Below, piece by piece: positions 22,787-35,585 of a stretch of DNA of 60,000 bases. The notes beneath the pieces are model-generated. The model searched no databases and had not been told where the DNA came from. It saw only the letters and a program-made list of their open reading frames with translations. Within the stretch, counting starts at the first letter, position 1. Every line of letters begins with the position of its first letter. The stretch covers positions 816,272,396-816,332,395 of the forward strand of contig NC_081414.1 in the NCBI RefSeq assembly GCF_030272615.1, read 5' to 3'. The DNA is from Cryptomeria japonica (taxonomy: Eukaryota; Streptophyta; Pinopsida; Cupressales; Cupressaceae). The translations under genes were made by a program, and so were the position numbers.

Positions 22787-24142
22787 ATAAAGGTGATTAG
22801 TAATTTTTTATGTCTTTGGACATAAGTTCATTCTACAGTGACTCACTTAAGAGCCTTGTAACTTGTGGTGGGCCTCATTTGTCCTTTCGGTAAGTTACAC
22901 TTTAGGAACAACTATACCCAAGGCTACAACTTTCACTCACACCTGATTTCTATAGCGACTTGAAGGATTTACCGTGCGAGGTCGTTCCCAAGAGTGATGT
23001 GTCTCTTGATAGGCCTCTCTTAAAAAGATAAATTTTTGAGTGTTACTAACACTTTTCACTTGCACCTAGGACCACGAAAGCCAAGGGAAAGGATAGTGTG
23101 TGTTAGATGTAGGACCACTTGACAAACGTTTTGCACAAGTGTGCCAAATACAAAAGACACTTGTTCTTTTTAACTTATCATTGCAATGATGATCTAACTA
23201 TTTAGAGATGTTGCTCCAACAGTCATGGTGTTATTTTTATCCTTCAAAGGCAATATGTTGAGTAAACTAGGAAAAATGAAATCCTGGTCAACTTAATGAA
23301 AAACACGTTTGCCTGAAGGAAAACACTTTGAAAAATGAGACAAGTTGATTGTTCTTTTTATTTGCCCAAAAAACCAAGTGTGGATTGTGATTTTTTTATA
23401 ACTTGAATTGATGCAAGGAAATCAAAATTTGTTTGGTTGAGTTTTATGCACCAAAACAAAGTTTGTTTCCTAACTTGCAAGAAATAAAATTGCTTGAGTT
23501 TTTGTGGTTCCTTTTAGCTTGTAACAATGATGTTCTTTTTAGAGCTCCACATGAAAGATGTGGTGAATTTTTAAAACCCAAATCAAAGTGTAGTTTATTT
23601 TTAACCAAAAAGAAAGTGAGTTTATTTTATCCCAACTTGAAAGACAAAGTTAGCAATAAAAAAAAAATTACGTCCTAAGCTAAAAAGTCACTAAAATTTC
23701 TATTGTAGGGGTTAGTCAAAACTTGGACAAAAGAGAATAAGTTAGAAAAATGCGCATGTCTGGGGGGCTTCCGCAAGCCTAAAATTTTTGGGTTTTCGGT
23801 TACAAGGTATTTTTTTTTACAACGCTTTGTTACAATAGCACTACTTTGTGTGAGAACAGAAGCACTACTTAACACAAAAGTGTGACAGTAATTAAAAATG
23901 CGCTAAAAGAATTTATTTATATAGAAAGTCAAAGGCGCTGAAACGGGGACAAAAGCGCTACTTAATAGTCAAAAGCGCTATACTAGGGGCAATAGTGCTA
24001 AATTTGAGACAATAGCGCTATTGTGGAAACAATAGCGCTAAAAGACCAAATTTCAATAGCGCTAAAGCACGAACAAAAGCGCCAAAGTGTGACCTGTGTG
24101 TCAATTAAAACAGTCAAACAAGTTAGTAGTTTCAAAAAATTC
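22787..24142. other. E1 leader, LTR-proximal part
   Basis: This continues the E1 leader from 11451 after removing E2. No coding domain. It holds the phased AGCGCT array (listed separately) close to the PBS. Confidence 0.6.
23837..24083. repeat. phased AGCGCT palindrome array in E1 leader
   Basis: AGCGCT or a one-base variant starts at 23934, 23954, 23974, 23994, 24014, 24034, 24058 and 24078, that is 20-bp steps with one 24-bp step. Looser copies lie at 23837, 23861 and 23899. The motif is usually preceded by ACAAT or ACAAA and followed by A; the sequence between is not conserved. Confidence 0.85.
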
Positions 24143-24165
24143 TTCAATTCACGTCGAGTTCACCA
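24143..24165 (-). other. primer-binding site of E1 (tRNA-Trp type)
   Basis: The plus strand reads ATTCACGTCGAGTTCACCA (24147-24165). From memory of plant tRNA-Trp(CCA), whose 3' end is ATTCACGTCGGGTTCACCA, this differs at one base. It lies two bases from the LTR. The minus strand is thus a TGGTGAACTCGACGTG primer site. Confidence 0.8.
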
Positions 24166-24167
24166 AA

Positions 24168-25639
24168 TGATGCTCTGCAAAATGGAAGGATTAGTAAATA
24201 CCTATTTTGATAGCTAAACACACATAAGGAAACACAAGAGACAAGAGTTAATCATTAGTGTTAGCAAATCAAAGATTAAATACTATCCTAAGCAAGCATA
24301 TCAAGAAAGACACTACTAAACAAATAGCAAGCTTAAGGAATCTACAAAAAGTAACTAAACATTTCCATATGCTCTCTACCATGCCGGTAGCTTCTCCTTC
24401 CTTGTTCCTCTCCTCTCCAAGTTCCAAATTAGTGTAGCTCTTAGCAACTTTTTGCGCTATGGATGCCTTATGAAGGTTCAAGATTGACAAATGATTAATC
24501 TAAAAATGATATGCAAGTGTGATCAAACTAATTAGATGCTATGAAATGAGAGTGATTTATTTTAGACCAAAATAACAATGTATGTGATTTATGCTAAATG
24601 TTCTTCTCTAAAATTCAGTATAATGTAAATGCATACAAGTTTTCAGGATTTAGATTATGAAGAAATGAGCTCTATTTATAGGAAAAATGGAGCAATGGAT
24701 GGTTGAGATTGAGTAATCTCAACAAGGGTCAAGATTGAAGGGCTAATGATCCATGTGAGGACTTTCAACCCAATCCCAGGATGACAAGTGTCAACATGAG
24801 AGGGGTTGAGGAGAGAGGGAAGAAGCATTAAATGCTTGATAAGACCTGAGGGTTAACTTGGGAGGTGAAGCTAAGGTTGAGTTAAATGGATAAATTCATT
24901 ATTCAAAGAATAATGCTTTTATCCAATGGATAAAATCTTGTGCAAGAGTTAGAGAGATAACCATGGTCAAAGCAATAAATGCTTGAGGAGACAAATGGGT
25001 CACATGAGGGTTGAGTTAGGGGTCAAAGTCCCTAACCATGGGTGCAAGTGGAATTAACCATAAATGGTCATGTAAGAGCCATTAGTGGTTTGGAAGACTT
25101 TAGAGGTTAGCTTGTTGGACACATAAAGCATTAAATGTTTTTCAAAGACTTTGGAGTCTTTGAGAAGTGACTCCAAGTTGCTTAGGAATGTGACAATATT
25201 TAAGGGATGGATTAGGCTAATTAGGAAGGGTTTAGAAGAATCTAGAAAGGGGTTAGGATTGCAAGTGGGTTTGGTGGGTGAGAGAAAATAGGATTTTTAT
25301 TAAAATAAAATTCATTTATTTCAATAAATATGTGCAATTTGCATTTTTAGAAAAATGGAAGTGGGGGGGAATTTAATGATTTAAATAAATGTTTTATTTA
25401 ATTTATTTAAAAAAGGAAAGGGGATTTTATTAAATAAATAGAATTTATTCATTTAATTGATTGAGAATTTGGTTTAATGAATTAATTAAAATGAATTGAA
25501 TAATTTATTTAATTAATAGGAGAATGTTTGAAGATGAATTAATTAAATATTAATTTAATTAATTGATGGCTAGTGGGTTTTTAATAAAATAAATAGCAAA
25601 TATTCATTTAATTAAAATGGACAGATTTATGTGACTACA
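24168..25639 (-). repeat. E1 5' LTR
   Basis: On the plus strand it starts TGATGCTCTGC just after the PBS and ends TGTGACTACA, so in element sense TGTAGTCACA...GAGCATCA. 1472 bp. The right third is AT-rich with TTAATTAAAT words, like the E2 LTR. Its partner is outside the window, so the right border rests on the terminal CA and composition. Confidence 0.75.
24671..24680 (-). promoter_or_regulatory. TATA box in E1 5' LTR
   Basis: The minus strand reads TATAAATAGAGCTC, a good plant TATA box. The GAGCTC after it recurs after the TATA box of the solo LTR at 44514. Confidence 0.6.
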
Positions 25640-27236
25640 GAGGGTATACAAGCAAAGTATTACAAACTGGAAAATTGTCACCCTTCAGATAATTCAATTT
25701 GTTTTCCATGATACAACATTAGTAATCTACAAGTAGATCCTTACAAATTCAATATTATTAGCAATCTTCATAGCGCCTATTCATATCAACTCAAAATAAA
25801 CTCATCAATAGAAATTTATCACTTCTTTCATATAACTAATTTGTTCTCGTTTAGATTGATTCAATTTAGCACACACACCGTACCATTTTAATCTTCTACA
25901 ATATATTGCATACTTACAACACTATTGTGTCTTTCATTATATACTTCATACTCACAACATTCTTTCTCTGTAATAAATTCAATTCTTTTTCTGCAACATC
26001 GAACACATTAAAATATGTGCTTCTACAATCATAAACTCAGTCATATCTCACATAACTTTCTAATTTCTTCATTCAGATTGATATGATATTTATCAAAGAC
26101 ATTCTACACATAAACTGCATTTCATCATCTTTACTTGATTAAAACTTCACACATCTCTAAAAACATGATCAGGTCTTTCACTCCCCTTAAAAGAATGCTT
26201 CCATCAGTTGCATAGTTAGATGGTAGTTGAACAACTACTCAAAACAATTGTAACTGAACCAAAACCAAACCTTTATTTGTCTCACCTAAAGGATAATGCA
26301 TACATTGTATTTTTGTATTAATGATAATAGAATATAGTTTACAAATAATACAGTTATCAACCGACCATTACACACTTAGAAAATGATCATTATACAATTA
26401 CAACCACACACAACTAACACCAACTATATAACCATCGAGATGAGCAACTCATGAAATTTTAAATCGATTTTATTGAGACTCAATCATATTACCTTCATGT
26501 TGTGAAGTGTTGAATTGATCTTACTGTGACTCAATCAACATAACCTTCTTTCTATTATATCCATTTTCATGTTTGAAAAGAGCAAATCTTGAATACCAAC
26601 CTTATACTCAATATGTACAAATTCAACAAAGAAGCTAGAACTGTAAGTTATTGTTTTGCAATTTATGGTAATGGTTGTGTGTTGTTGACATCGATGACAA
26701 AATTTCTAATAGGACATCCATTAAAACATATAAAAAAATGTCTGAAAGACATGCATGCAGAAATGCACAAGTATAGATAAGACACAATAATTTTTTGAAT
26801 TGAATACCTTTACAAATAGAATACATTCCAAATAAAATAGACAAGACACGATTTTTTTCCTTCACTATGTCACTGTAGAGCTCCTTTTGATGTCTCTAAG
26901 ATTGAATTTTTCTACAACCACAAAGATGAGGAAACATATACATCAAAAGAAGAGCATATGCCCATTCCAGAAAAAATAAAATATTTTCTTTTTCAAAGTG
27001 TTTATGGATATATATGTTTACTTGTATATTTTTCAATTGATTATTATCAATCAAATTGAGTTCCTTTAATTCTTGTTAAAATACACGTCAAAATTTCAAA
27101 TTCCATCTTTTACTTACTTTAAAAATATGTTAAATTGGAATATATTATTATTTACTTATTTTACGATTGATCGATTAGAATTTAGAGTTAATCTCTAAAA
27201 AATGCAAACAAAAAGAAGATGAATTAATTATGATAT

Positions 27237-27380
27237 TTTTTTGTTTTTCTCAGTAAAAAGGCTTAAGCCATATTTTATTAATAAAAAGTGTTACAATCTT
27301 CGCTCAGTGCGGGTGCCAGTAGGAAAGAGCGGAGAGGAGAAAACCTTAGGCCTTGCCCAGGACCATAGGTCCAATTAGAC
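27237..27380 (-). mobile_element. 5'-truncated LINE 3' end
   Basis: On the minus strand, a TGTAACACTTTTTATTAATAA segment is followed by AAAATATGGC..., then CTGAGAAAAAC and an A run. This arrangement is typical of plant LINE 3' ends. The remainder (GC-richer, about 27300-27375) is 3' UTR-like. No clear target duplication was found. Confidence 0.5.
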
Positions 27381-28053
27381 TAATAACATTTAATTTACAT
27401 ATAAACTTTTATAGGTTCTGCATTTTGACTTATCAAAAAGCCCTACATAGGTAGCATCTTTGATTTACATGGGATAGTATATTTCTGCCAAACTTTCTAA
27501 GTTCATTGTTGCCATATTTGCCATCTTCTGCTTATCCTACAAAACAGATTTTCAAAACATTCTTCTGCAAAAACCACTCTATTAACTGTTAGTGCCAAGA
27601 GAAGAATAAAAGCCAATATTATTTCTGTATACTCACCCCTATTGTCATTATAGACTAGGTTTCTTTCATATTAAGTCAACATCAGAAATTGTTAGCTATA
27701 CTATGAAAGATTACCTAGTCTACTGTAATATCATAAGTGTAAACATTGGCCAACAAAGGATTGATACTAACACAACTTATCTAGCCTATACTTTAGACTC
27801 TTACTGTGATTCGAGATTTATATTTGTTTAAGTATAAATGCTGAAGTAAACCAATATGCCAGAACCTTTAAAGTACTCCCTATTACTGTACTTTAGTTTA
27901 TGCCTACTTCATAAAACATCCTCATTCTAAACTTCACTTAATTAGTATAACTACATGTTTTAATATTGTCATCCAGTGGGTATCTTACCATTCGCTATGT
28001 ATGCTATATCAAAGGAAATAAACAGTTCACTATGTACCATGTTCTAACTGCAG

Positions 28054-28101
28054 TATAATTATGATATTATTATTTCTTATAATTATGATATTATTATTTC
28101 T
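28054..28101. repeat. 24-bp tandem duplication
   Basis: TATAATTATGATATTATTAT plus TTCT occurs twice head to tail. Confidence 0.85.
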
Positions 28102-28430
28102 TATGTTTCGATTATGATTTGTGGGCTAACCTATTAACGTGCATGACTGAGTGTGATTCAATGAAGGTATGAGATGAAGATGGGAACATGGATGACGAGA
28201 AGAGATCTACTGCATTTGAATGACATACTGGATGTTTTCTAAATGATTTGATAATACATATATAATCATTATCACATTATTCCAATTAATTGAAAATAAA
28301 AATAAATATGTATACCTTGTTTGTATCGATGTATTCACACTTAGATGCCTTTGTTTTAATATCAAGTACATGTTGGTTTTCTTTGGAATGAAATTTGTTA
28401 TCTTCAATTACATTGATATGTTCCTGCTTC

Positions 28431-28433
<3 letters not shown>

Positions 28434-28493
<60 letters not shown>
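28434..28493. repeat. (AC)n microsatellite
   Basis: Uninterrupted AC/CA repeat of about 60 bp, about 30 units. ORFs across it are artefacts. Confidence 0.97.
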
Positions 28494-28495
<2 letters not shown>

Positions 28496-31400
28496 ATGAG
28501 CATGTATACGAGAATGGGCATAGATATGTGTACCATTACAAGTTCCCAATGTTCATATATTTACTAAGTCTCAATCTATCTTAGAGGCCAATTTGTTTTG
28601 AGACAAATGCTCACTTTATAATATAAGAAATATGCAATAAAAACTAAAACGTTGTATTATGCTTAAACACCAAAATGATATGGTTTATATGAATTAAGGG
28701 TGGCATATGTATTTAGCCACATACATGTATTATTGTTGTCCTTAGCAGTTGTTGTATGAGTGAATTGGGCAGCAAACCAATGAGATTTAAACTGTGACAA
28801 ACTCTTGATAAAAACTAATATCAGTTAAATGCATGTTACTATTACAGGATGGGAACGGTAACACCTTGCATAAGGTAGCTTATTTTTTGCTAAAAATATA
28901 TTTCCAACACACAACTATAGGAAATATTCCCCCACTAAAACTGAATGCATTTCCATTTGGCAAACAAAGCAAAACATTATTTTAGAGGTTATTCTTAGCA
29001 TTTGAATGCCTAAGAGAAGGAGGTCGATTCATTTGAAAACAAAACAAGTGAAAACATATATCAAAGAGCATTTTTTCTCCTTGGATAGATTAGTTTACCA
29101 ATTTAAAAATCTTATGTAATATCAACCTAGACTCAAGAATCCACAGAGATGCATACCTTTACACTACAATCAATATCATGCACAAAGAAAAAGGAATGGC
29201 AATGGTGAGAAAAAGGAAGGGATACAAATTGGGAAAGGCATGAAATAAAAAGGGAAGATCGATAAATAAAGGGAAGGAGAAGTACTGAAGGGTGAAGCTT
29301 TAATCTACTATTCACATTGACTGAGGAAGGAGGTAAAAGCCTTTGGAGCTTGTGAAAATTACTAGAGGAGGTAACGTTTGGTACATATCAGTTTTTAGAG
29401 AAAGGTTGTGAATTTAAGAAAAAGAGATTAGCATCAAAGGGGGAAGAACAAAAGCATGAAATAGAAAGAGTCTTTGTGGGTTGAAAAGTATGTTATTCCA
29501 TTTTTGTTTGGATCAAGAGAAGTAAAAAGAAAGGATATGTTAGGGCACGAGTATGCAACCAACTTCAAACATGGATCTTAATGTTTCTATAGAATTATTA
29601 TTCATTGTGTGTAAAAAAAAATTGATATCCTTGATTGAAAATTGTTAATGTCTTATCTAAATTCATATCCACTTTGAATGAAGAAATTATAGTCAAATAT
29701 ATTTCTTGATTTTCAAAAGTTTCTATGTATAAATAGATTGTGGATGCACTTAAACAATTCACTAATTGTTTAATGCCTTCTTGGAATCATTTTGCTCTTA
29801 CAGAAAGAGTATCCAAACCTTCAATTTTAGGGTTCGTACTTAATATCCTTATCAATGGAAGTTTATATTAGTAACATGCATTCCCTGTTGATACCTTGGT
29901 GCTTCCATGCATAACCTATATTAGAACTTAAGCTTGTACACTGAATGTTGTTATAAATTTGAGTTATATTGTCACTAATGTCAAACTTGTTGGTCTAGAC
30001 GTGGTCTCGTTCAGATATAGTCTTGTATGTTGTCATTTCTATCAAACTTGTTGGTTCAGATGTTGTTTGGTTTGGATTTTGTCTGGTTCGAATATAGTCT
30101 TGTGTTGTGAAAACTATTATTGGTGATAGGTGGTGATAGGTGAGTTTTCATTATTTTGTCATGCAAGTATATGAAGGTTTCTCTATTTTGTAATGTTGAT
30201 TAAGGGTGTCAAAAATTGGTATTGATGTTGAGTTTGATTAGTGTTTCAATTGAGTTTGTTGTAGAAAATGGTCAGAGATGTATGATGTCAATATGTGTTG
30301 CTTGGTGCTGATGTCGAGTTTGATTGGTATCTTAGTTGAGGTTGTGTTTTCATTGATGTTAAAGTGTGTTGTAGCAGATGTTCAGTGGTATATTTGGTCT
30401 GGTATTGAGTGTTTAGACATTGTCATACTGCCTAGTGAAGATGTTGTGCTTACATGAGGAGTTTCTAGAAGATTGGTGTAGCAAAAGCTTCAATATGCAG
30501 GAAAGTGTATTTAATGCTCTAGTGGAAGAATGTTTTGTTCCAGATTGCGAGGAGTATGGTGTGCAGACTTGGATATAATGTTAATGTTCTATGAAAGATG
30601 TACTATCAAGTTTCCAACTCCTCTTGTTTCTCCAATGATGAGATTAGTTGTTGTTGTTCTCTAATAGTGGGAGTGTTTGTCGGATTGGTCTGAAATTTGA
30701 TTCATGGCTTTCAGATTTGTGAACTCAATTGTGGTTTGGAGGAAATTCTTATTTTGTTCATTCAATATTCTAATTCAAATATTTAGTATTGTTTTTGTTC
30801 CACAAGTGAGTTATGCTAGTTTGTGCTTGGTATGGTCATTTGTGTTGGGTCTATGTACACTCGAATGGATTATCTTATTTGGATCATGTTTTTTGGTTCA
30901 AATATGCATTGGAAGTTGATTTATAATGTTGTTTTGGGTCTCATTGTGGTGTGTGAAGATCCACATTAGGTAATTTGCATTGAAAGATGCTTTTGGGTCA
31001 ACTAGTTGCAAAGTTTTATTGTTTATCTACACATTTCATTTGGAACTAGCTTTGGAAGATGTGTTAGGGTATGCAGTTTGTTGGAATCAACTTAGAAGGA
31101 TGTGTGGTGTTGATTTTGAGTCCCCTCTTTCTCTCAAAGTGAACCGCTTTGGATATTATTAGTTAATATGGACTTGTTTATGTAATTTTATATGTACTTT
31201 ATTCTGGGCTAACCTAATTAAGGGTTTTAATAAATGTCTATGTATATAAGGATGAATAAATATATGTTTTGATGTGTACAACAAACTAGGATGTGTTTGA
31301 AATGATGTGTCGTGGATGTGAATGATATGAAAACAAATTTGATGGTAAAGGTGTGCAAAAGTTAGTTGAGAAGAGCTTTGATAGTGTTTGATAGTAATAT

Positions 31401-32485
31401 TTGGGATCATATGTATTTGCCATGATATTGGACACTTAACATAGAGGTTCAAGGTCAATTTCATGATTAGGAGATTTTATTCATTTTTAGTTTTGTGATG
31501 GTGGAAATTAGAGTTAGGGTTAAATTAAGATAATAAAACCACTAAACTATCTAATTCACCATTACATGAAGTAGGAGAGGATTCTAATCGATCTAGACTT
31601 GATAGACCAATATTCTAATTACGCCGAAGGCGTTACTTATTTGAAAAGAACTGGCTGATTTTCGATATCAAAGGTCCATAATTACACTGGAGCGTGCAAG
31701 ACCATTGCAACATTTAGAACTGTTGATTTACTTTTTCTATTTTATTTTTTCGTTATTTTCGTTTTTCATTCGCTAGATTTACAAAGCAACGTATGTGGTA
31801 AGATATTTTATTCTACCTTTATAATCCAACAAAGCAAGTGACGTATGTGAAATTTCTGCATATGATATTTATGTCAGAAAAGTGGAAAGCCTGTAACTAT
31901 TAAAAAATGTCTCTCCTTATACTTTGTTCACTAAAAGTTTAAATAAAAAATGCCCATCAAAAGTTTAAAATATCAATTATTATTTCAAACAACAACTCCC
32001 AATTTGGATAAGGTTTGTTACCACGCTCCTTGTTAAATAGATTAATATAACTATTAAATTGATTAATATATTTAATAATAATAATATGGCTATCTATTTT
32101 AATCAAAATCTACAATTAAAGAAAGATTAAAATAAATTGATAACATTTCTCTTAAAACACGAGGAAATTGTTTTTAAAGAGCAAATTAAAATAAATACTT
32201 TTGATTATGTTAATGATAAATATAATATTAATTAATTATTATAATATTCATTATCATACTATGTTATTTTTATTTTTATTATATTAATTTATATTGTATT
32301 CTTATTTTTTATTATAATATTATTACAATAATAATAATATATAAATATTAACAATAATAATATTGATAAAATTATGTAAATCTTTTTTATTATATGATAT
32401 AATAATAATAAAATAATAAGAATAATAAAATAATAATGATGTAATATCAATTACATTATCATAATATCATAAGAATATAATAATA

Positions 32486-32500
32486 ATAAATAATATTTAT
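32486..32500. repeat. LINE target-site duplication, left
   Basis: ATAAATAATATTTAT is repeated exactly at 40174-40188. The surroundings are AT-rich, so a chance match is possible but unlikely at 15 of 15. Confidence 0.7.
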
Positions 32501-32728
32501 GTAAAAATGGAGCACCCTTACCTTGGGGAGAACCTTGGAGAAATAGTGGGACTTCTTGCCTGTAGTGCTTACATCCTTGGTTCAAACCATTTATTAAGTG
32601 AGGCATAGTGTTAGGCTAATGATCCCGGTGCTACGCATCAACTCTAGTTCGATTCTCACTAGTGTTACCATAAACCCTTTTCACAGAAAAAATGGCGGAG
32701 CGGAGCGGGTTCTCTGGCTTCTGAAGAC

Positions 32729-34530
32729 ATGAAGGTTTCAATTACAGAGGCGACACAGAGAGGAGATGGCCTTTCAGGAGAAATCACAATCACGCATGGA
32801 AGGCAAGTAGCCGACAAACACCGCCACAAGGCTCTTGGTCATGGAAGGCTCCGGGGAATTCTAAGCCCTGGAACAGAAGGAGAGAAGAGGGTCCCAAATC
32901 ACCTTGGAAACAAAAGGCAGGTTTCTTTCGGGGATATCGTGATTTCGGATCCGACCCTAAAGTGGACTTCAGGACGGTGCAGGAGAAGTTCTGGCGGCCA
33001 AAGATATCTTCAGAAGCAGCGAAGGTCCTAGAGGTAAACCCTAATGCCGAAATAAGTAGAGTTATGATGGTTGAGCTTTCAACTGATGCATGGAAGGACT
33101 CTCTTAGTTTTTTGATAGACAAAGGCTTTTTTGTTAAATGGGGAGGAATATGGCCGACCTTCACCAAATTTAGGAACTGGTGTGACAAAAACTGGGCGGA
33201 AGGCATGGACCTATTAACATTGGGCAATGGTTATTATTTATTAGTCTACCCAACAACTCTGGATAGAGATTGGATTTTAGAAAATGGCCCTTTTTTAATT
33301 GAAGGGAAAGGTTTAAACATGTCAACTTGGGCCCCAAATTTTAACCCATGTGAAGCCTCAATAGAAAAAACCCTATTTGGATTAAATTACCGGGTCTGCC
33401 TCAGGAGTATAAGGATGTAGAAACTCTGAAACAAATAGGTAACCACTTGGGGGAGTATGTAATGTCGAATGAGCTTGTAGGCCCATCTGATTTCAACATG
33501 ATTTCAAGACTATGTGTAAATTGGCAGACAGTTCATAACCAGTCGGATACCCTATAAATTAAAACAGGGATGGGGATTTGAAAATAAAAAGTTATGCTAG
33601 AGGAAGACATGGAATAATGTGCTAAATGCACCAACAAAATTCATCCATCGGGCTTCTGCAAGAAAGAAATGTCGGTGGAATGAAAAAGATTGGGAGATTA
33701 AATCACTTGCAAAATATAGTGGAAATTGTGCAGAGGGACTCCAGATGGACATAGTCGACTATCAGAAGAAAATCATTGATGAGACTTTTATGGTAGAGGC
33801 TCAATCTTTCACTCAAATCGATAATGAAATGGGGCTAGAGAATGTTAGTGTAGGTCGTTTCCACATTGCAACTGGGAATGCAGGGAGTTTGTTAGGGAAT
33901 GGAATTCTGGAAGGTGACAGGAGGGAGGTGGCTTTAGGAGAGGAGGGTAGAAAATCTTATCCTTTGGAAAATAGGGCCCCTCCACAAGAGGATAAAACCC
34001 CAGCCCCCCAAATGTGTAAGGTAAATGACCAGGCACCACAGCAGGGGAACAGGATGACAACACCCCCACCCAACATAGTGAGTTTTCTGGAGGACAACAT
34101 CATCTGGTCCAATAAGGAGACTAAGAAAAATTTGGAGCAAATGCACTCTCCGTGCAACTCAGAGAAGACGGGAAGAAATGCAGACCCTCCAGGGGAGGAC
34201 CCAATACATAAGGATATCCAAATCTCCCCAATCAGAAACCTGAATAGTTCATTTGAAGGGGTTGAAGACAGCAGAGGGAATTTCTCTGGGTCAGATTATG
34301 ACTATGAATCTTCAAGATTCCAGGGCGAAGAGGATGAATTGGGATTAGCAGCAGTAGAAGGAGTGCAAGGGAGGCGATCTTTGGAAACAACTCTATCCCT
34401 CCAATCCAAAGCCAAAGTGGGGGAGAAAAAGAAAAGAGGTGCAAAGTCAAACAAGTTCAAACTGGAATTGGCGAGCAATGCAGTAGGCCAAAGCAAATTG
34501 AGATCAGGAAGAGGCTATGCCTTTTCTTGA
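32729..34530 (+). pseudogene. LINE ORF1 with DUF4283
   Basis: The best reading joins several frames. From about 32870 the frame reads KAGFFRGYRDF and VDFRTVQEKFW. DUF4283 follows (about 33050-33400), with FFVKWGGIWPTFTKFRNWC, GNGYYLLVYPTTLDRDWILE, GPFLIEGKG and WAPNFNP. A frameshift near 33385 and a stop near 33556 break it, and 33619-34530 is an open, Lys/Glu/Pro-rich C-terminal part ending RSGRGYAFS. ORF1 proteins of plant LINEs bind element RNA. No zinc knuckle is visible. It ends 5 nt before the ORF2 ATG. Confidence 0.78.
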
Positions 34531-34535
34531 GGGAA

Positions 34536-35585
34536 ATGAGGACCATCTCATGGAATGTCAGGGGCTGCAATGCCCTTGACAAGATTCACTTGATCAAGCG
34601 ATGCATTGATCAAGTGAGACCGGACATCTTTCTCTTACAAGAAACAAAGATCAAAGACGAGGATGTTAGTTCGTTTACTAGGAAATTTCAATCATGGAAA
34701 TGTAGTTTAGTGGGAGCACAAGGCGCTTATGGAGGTCAAGCAGCTCTTTGGAAGGAATCAGTTGTTGAGGTGTTTATTGTTAGGGCCACTCGATGGTGGC
34801 AATGGCTGAAGATAAAATCAATGCAACTTTAGACAAGTTTCTTCCTCTTAAACATATATGGACCCAACAACACAAATATGAAAATGAAAGTTTGGAGTGA
34901 GATATCTGAAATATTGTGAAATGACAAGGAGAAAGTATTCATTCTGGGAGGAGATTTCAATTCCCTACTTCAGCCTTCAGACAAAATGGGGGGAGTGGGT
35001 TGGAACAGGCAAAGCCAAAGAGATTTTAGCTCCTTTGTTATAAACTCAAGTCTGATTGAAATTCCTTTCAAAACGGGGGATTTCACTTGGACCAACAGGA
35101 GGAGTGGCTTCCTAAATATTGTTGAAAGGTTAGATAGGTTTTTTATAGCTGGAGATTGGACGGAGAGCCACAAGACTAGCGAAGCGGAGATTTTACCTAT
35201 CACGAGATCATACCATTATCCCATATGCCTAAGGATTCAAGATGACAGTGCTCGAGAGAGATGTCCTTTCAAATTTGAGGCAATGTGGCTTCGGGATGGT
35301 AGCATCAGAAACCTTATTGACCAATGGTGGAAACACAAGCTGGTTAATCTAGGTAATAAAGCTTTCACTTTTTTCAAAAAACTCCAGTTTGTTAAGGAAC
35401 AATTAAAGCAGTGGAATAGAGAATCTTTTAGAAATATCTTTAAAGAGAAGATTAATTTAGAAGAAGGCTTAAAATTTTTACATGAGCAAATTATCAGTCA
35501 TGGGATGGATGAAGAACTATTTAAAAAAGAGAAATTTCTTAGCACTAAATACTCGGAGGTATTAGCTAGAGAGGAGATTTACTAG
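34536..35585 (+). pseudogene. LINE ORF2: AP-type endonuclease domain
   Basis: The frame opens MRTISWNVRGCNA, then DIFLLQETKI (metal-binding Glu), GGDFNSL near 34950 and FTWTNRRSGFLNIVERLDRF. These are exonuclease-endonuclease-phosphatase landmarks. The expected S-D-H-x-P site reads SYHYP, so the Asp is lost. Stops occur at 34830, about 34916 and 35583. The enzyme would nick target DNA for target-primed reverse transcription. Confidence 0.85.

Larger units (their letters stand above)
1..25639 (-). mobile_element. E1: Tat-lineage Ty3/Gypsy LTR retrotransposon, 3' end outside window, interrupted by E2
   Basis: Read on the minus strand, the order is 5' LTR (24168-25639), PBS, leader (24167-22787 and 11451-10135, split by E2), gag, protease, G-patch, RT, RNase H, a second RNase H and integrase. 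The PR-RT-RH-INT order is Ty3/Gypsy. The second RNase H after the usual one, the large size and the long region beyond integrase are hallmarks of the plant Tat lineage (Ogre, Grande, Retand). The coding region has several stops and frameshifts, so the copy is dead. The 3' LTR and PPT should lie left of base 1. The predicted target duplication next to the 5' LTR is GAGGG (25640-25644), but its partner is not visible. Confidence 0.9.
25640..32485. other. AT-rich intergenic DNA without recognised genes
   Basis: Both strands lack long ORFs or recognisable domains. Contents I can name are listed separately (LINE fragment, 24-bp duplication, AC tract). A stretch near 30000-31260 is T/G-rich and ends in a TATA-box-like TATATAAGG (about 31235), which could be a decayed LTR, but no partner, PBS or PPT is seen. 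About 31980-32485 is almost pure A/T. Confidence 0.6.

Noticed and set aside
28286-28567. Cys-Val and Thr-His repeat ORFs on both strands
   Set aside because: Artefact of the (AC)n microsatellite.
30000-31260. Possible additional LTR with TATA box
   Set aside because: No second copy, terminal motif, PBS or PPT could be found; kept only as a remark in the intergenic entry.
32600-32665. Pol III A/B-box-like motifs (AGTTCGATTCTC), possible tRNA or SINE
   Set aside because: The A box is poor, no cloverleaf can be drawn, and the stretch lies inside the LINE target duplications, so it is the LINE 5' UTR.
32790-33227. Minus-strand 145-aa ORF
   Set aside because: Shadow of LINE ORF1, whose sense frame has DUF4283 motifs.
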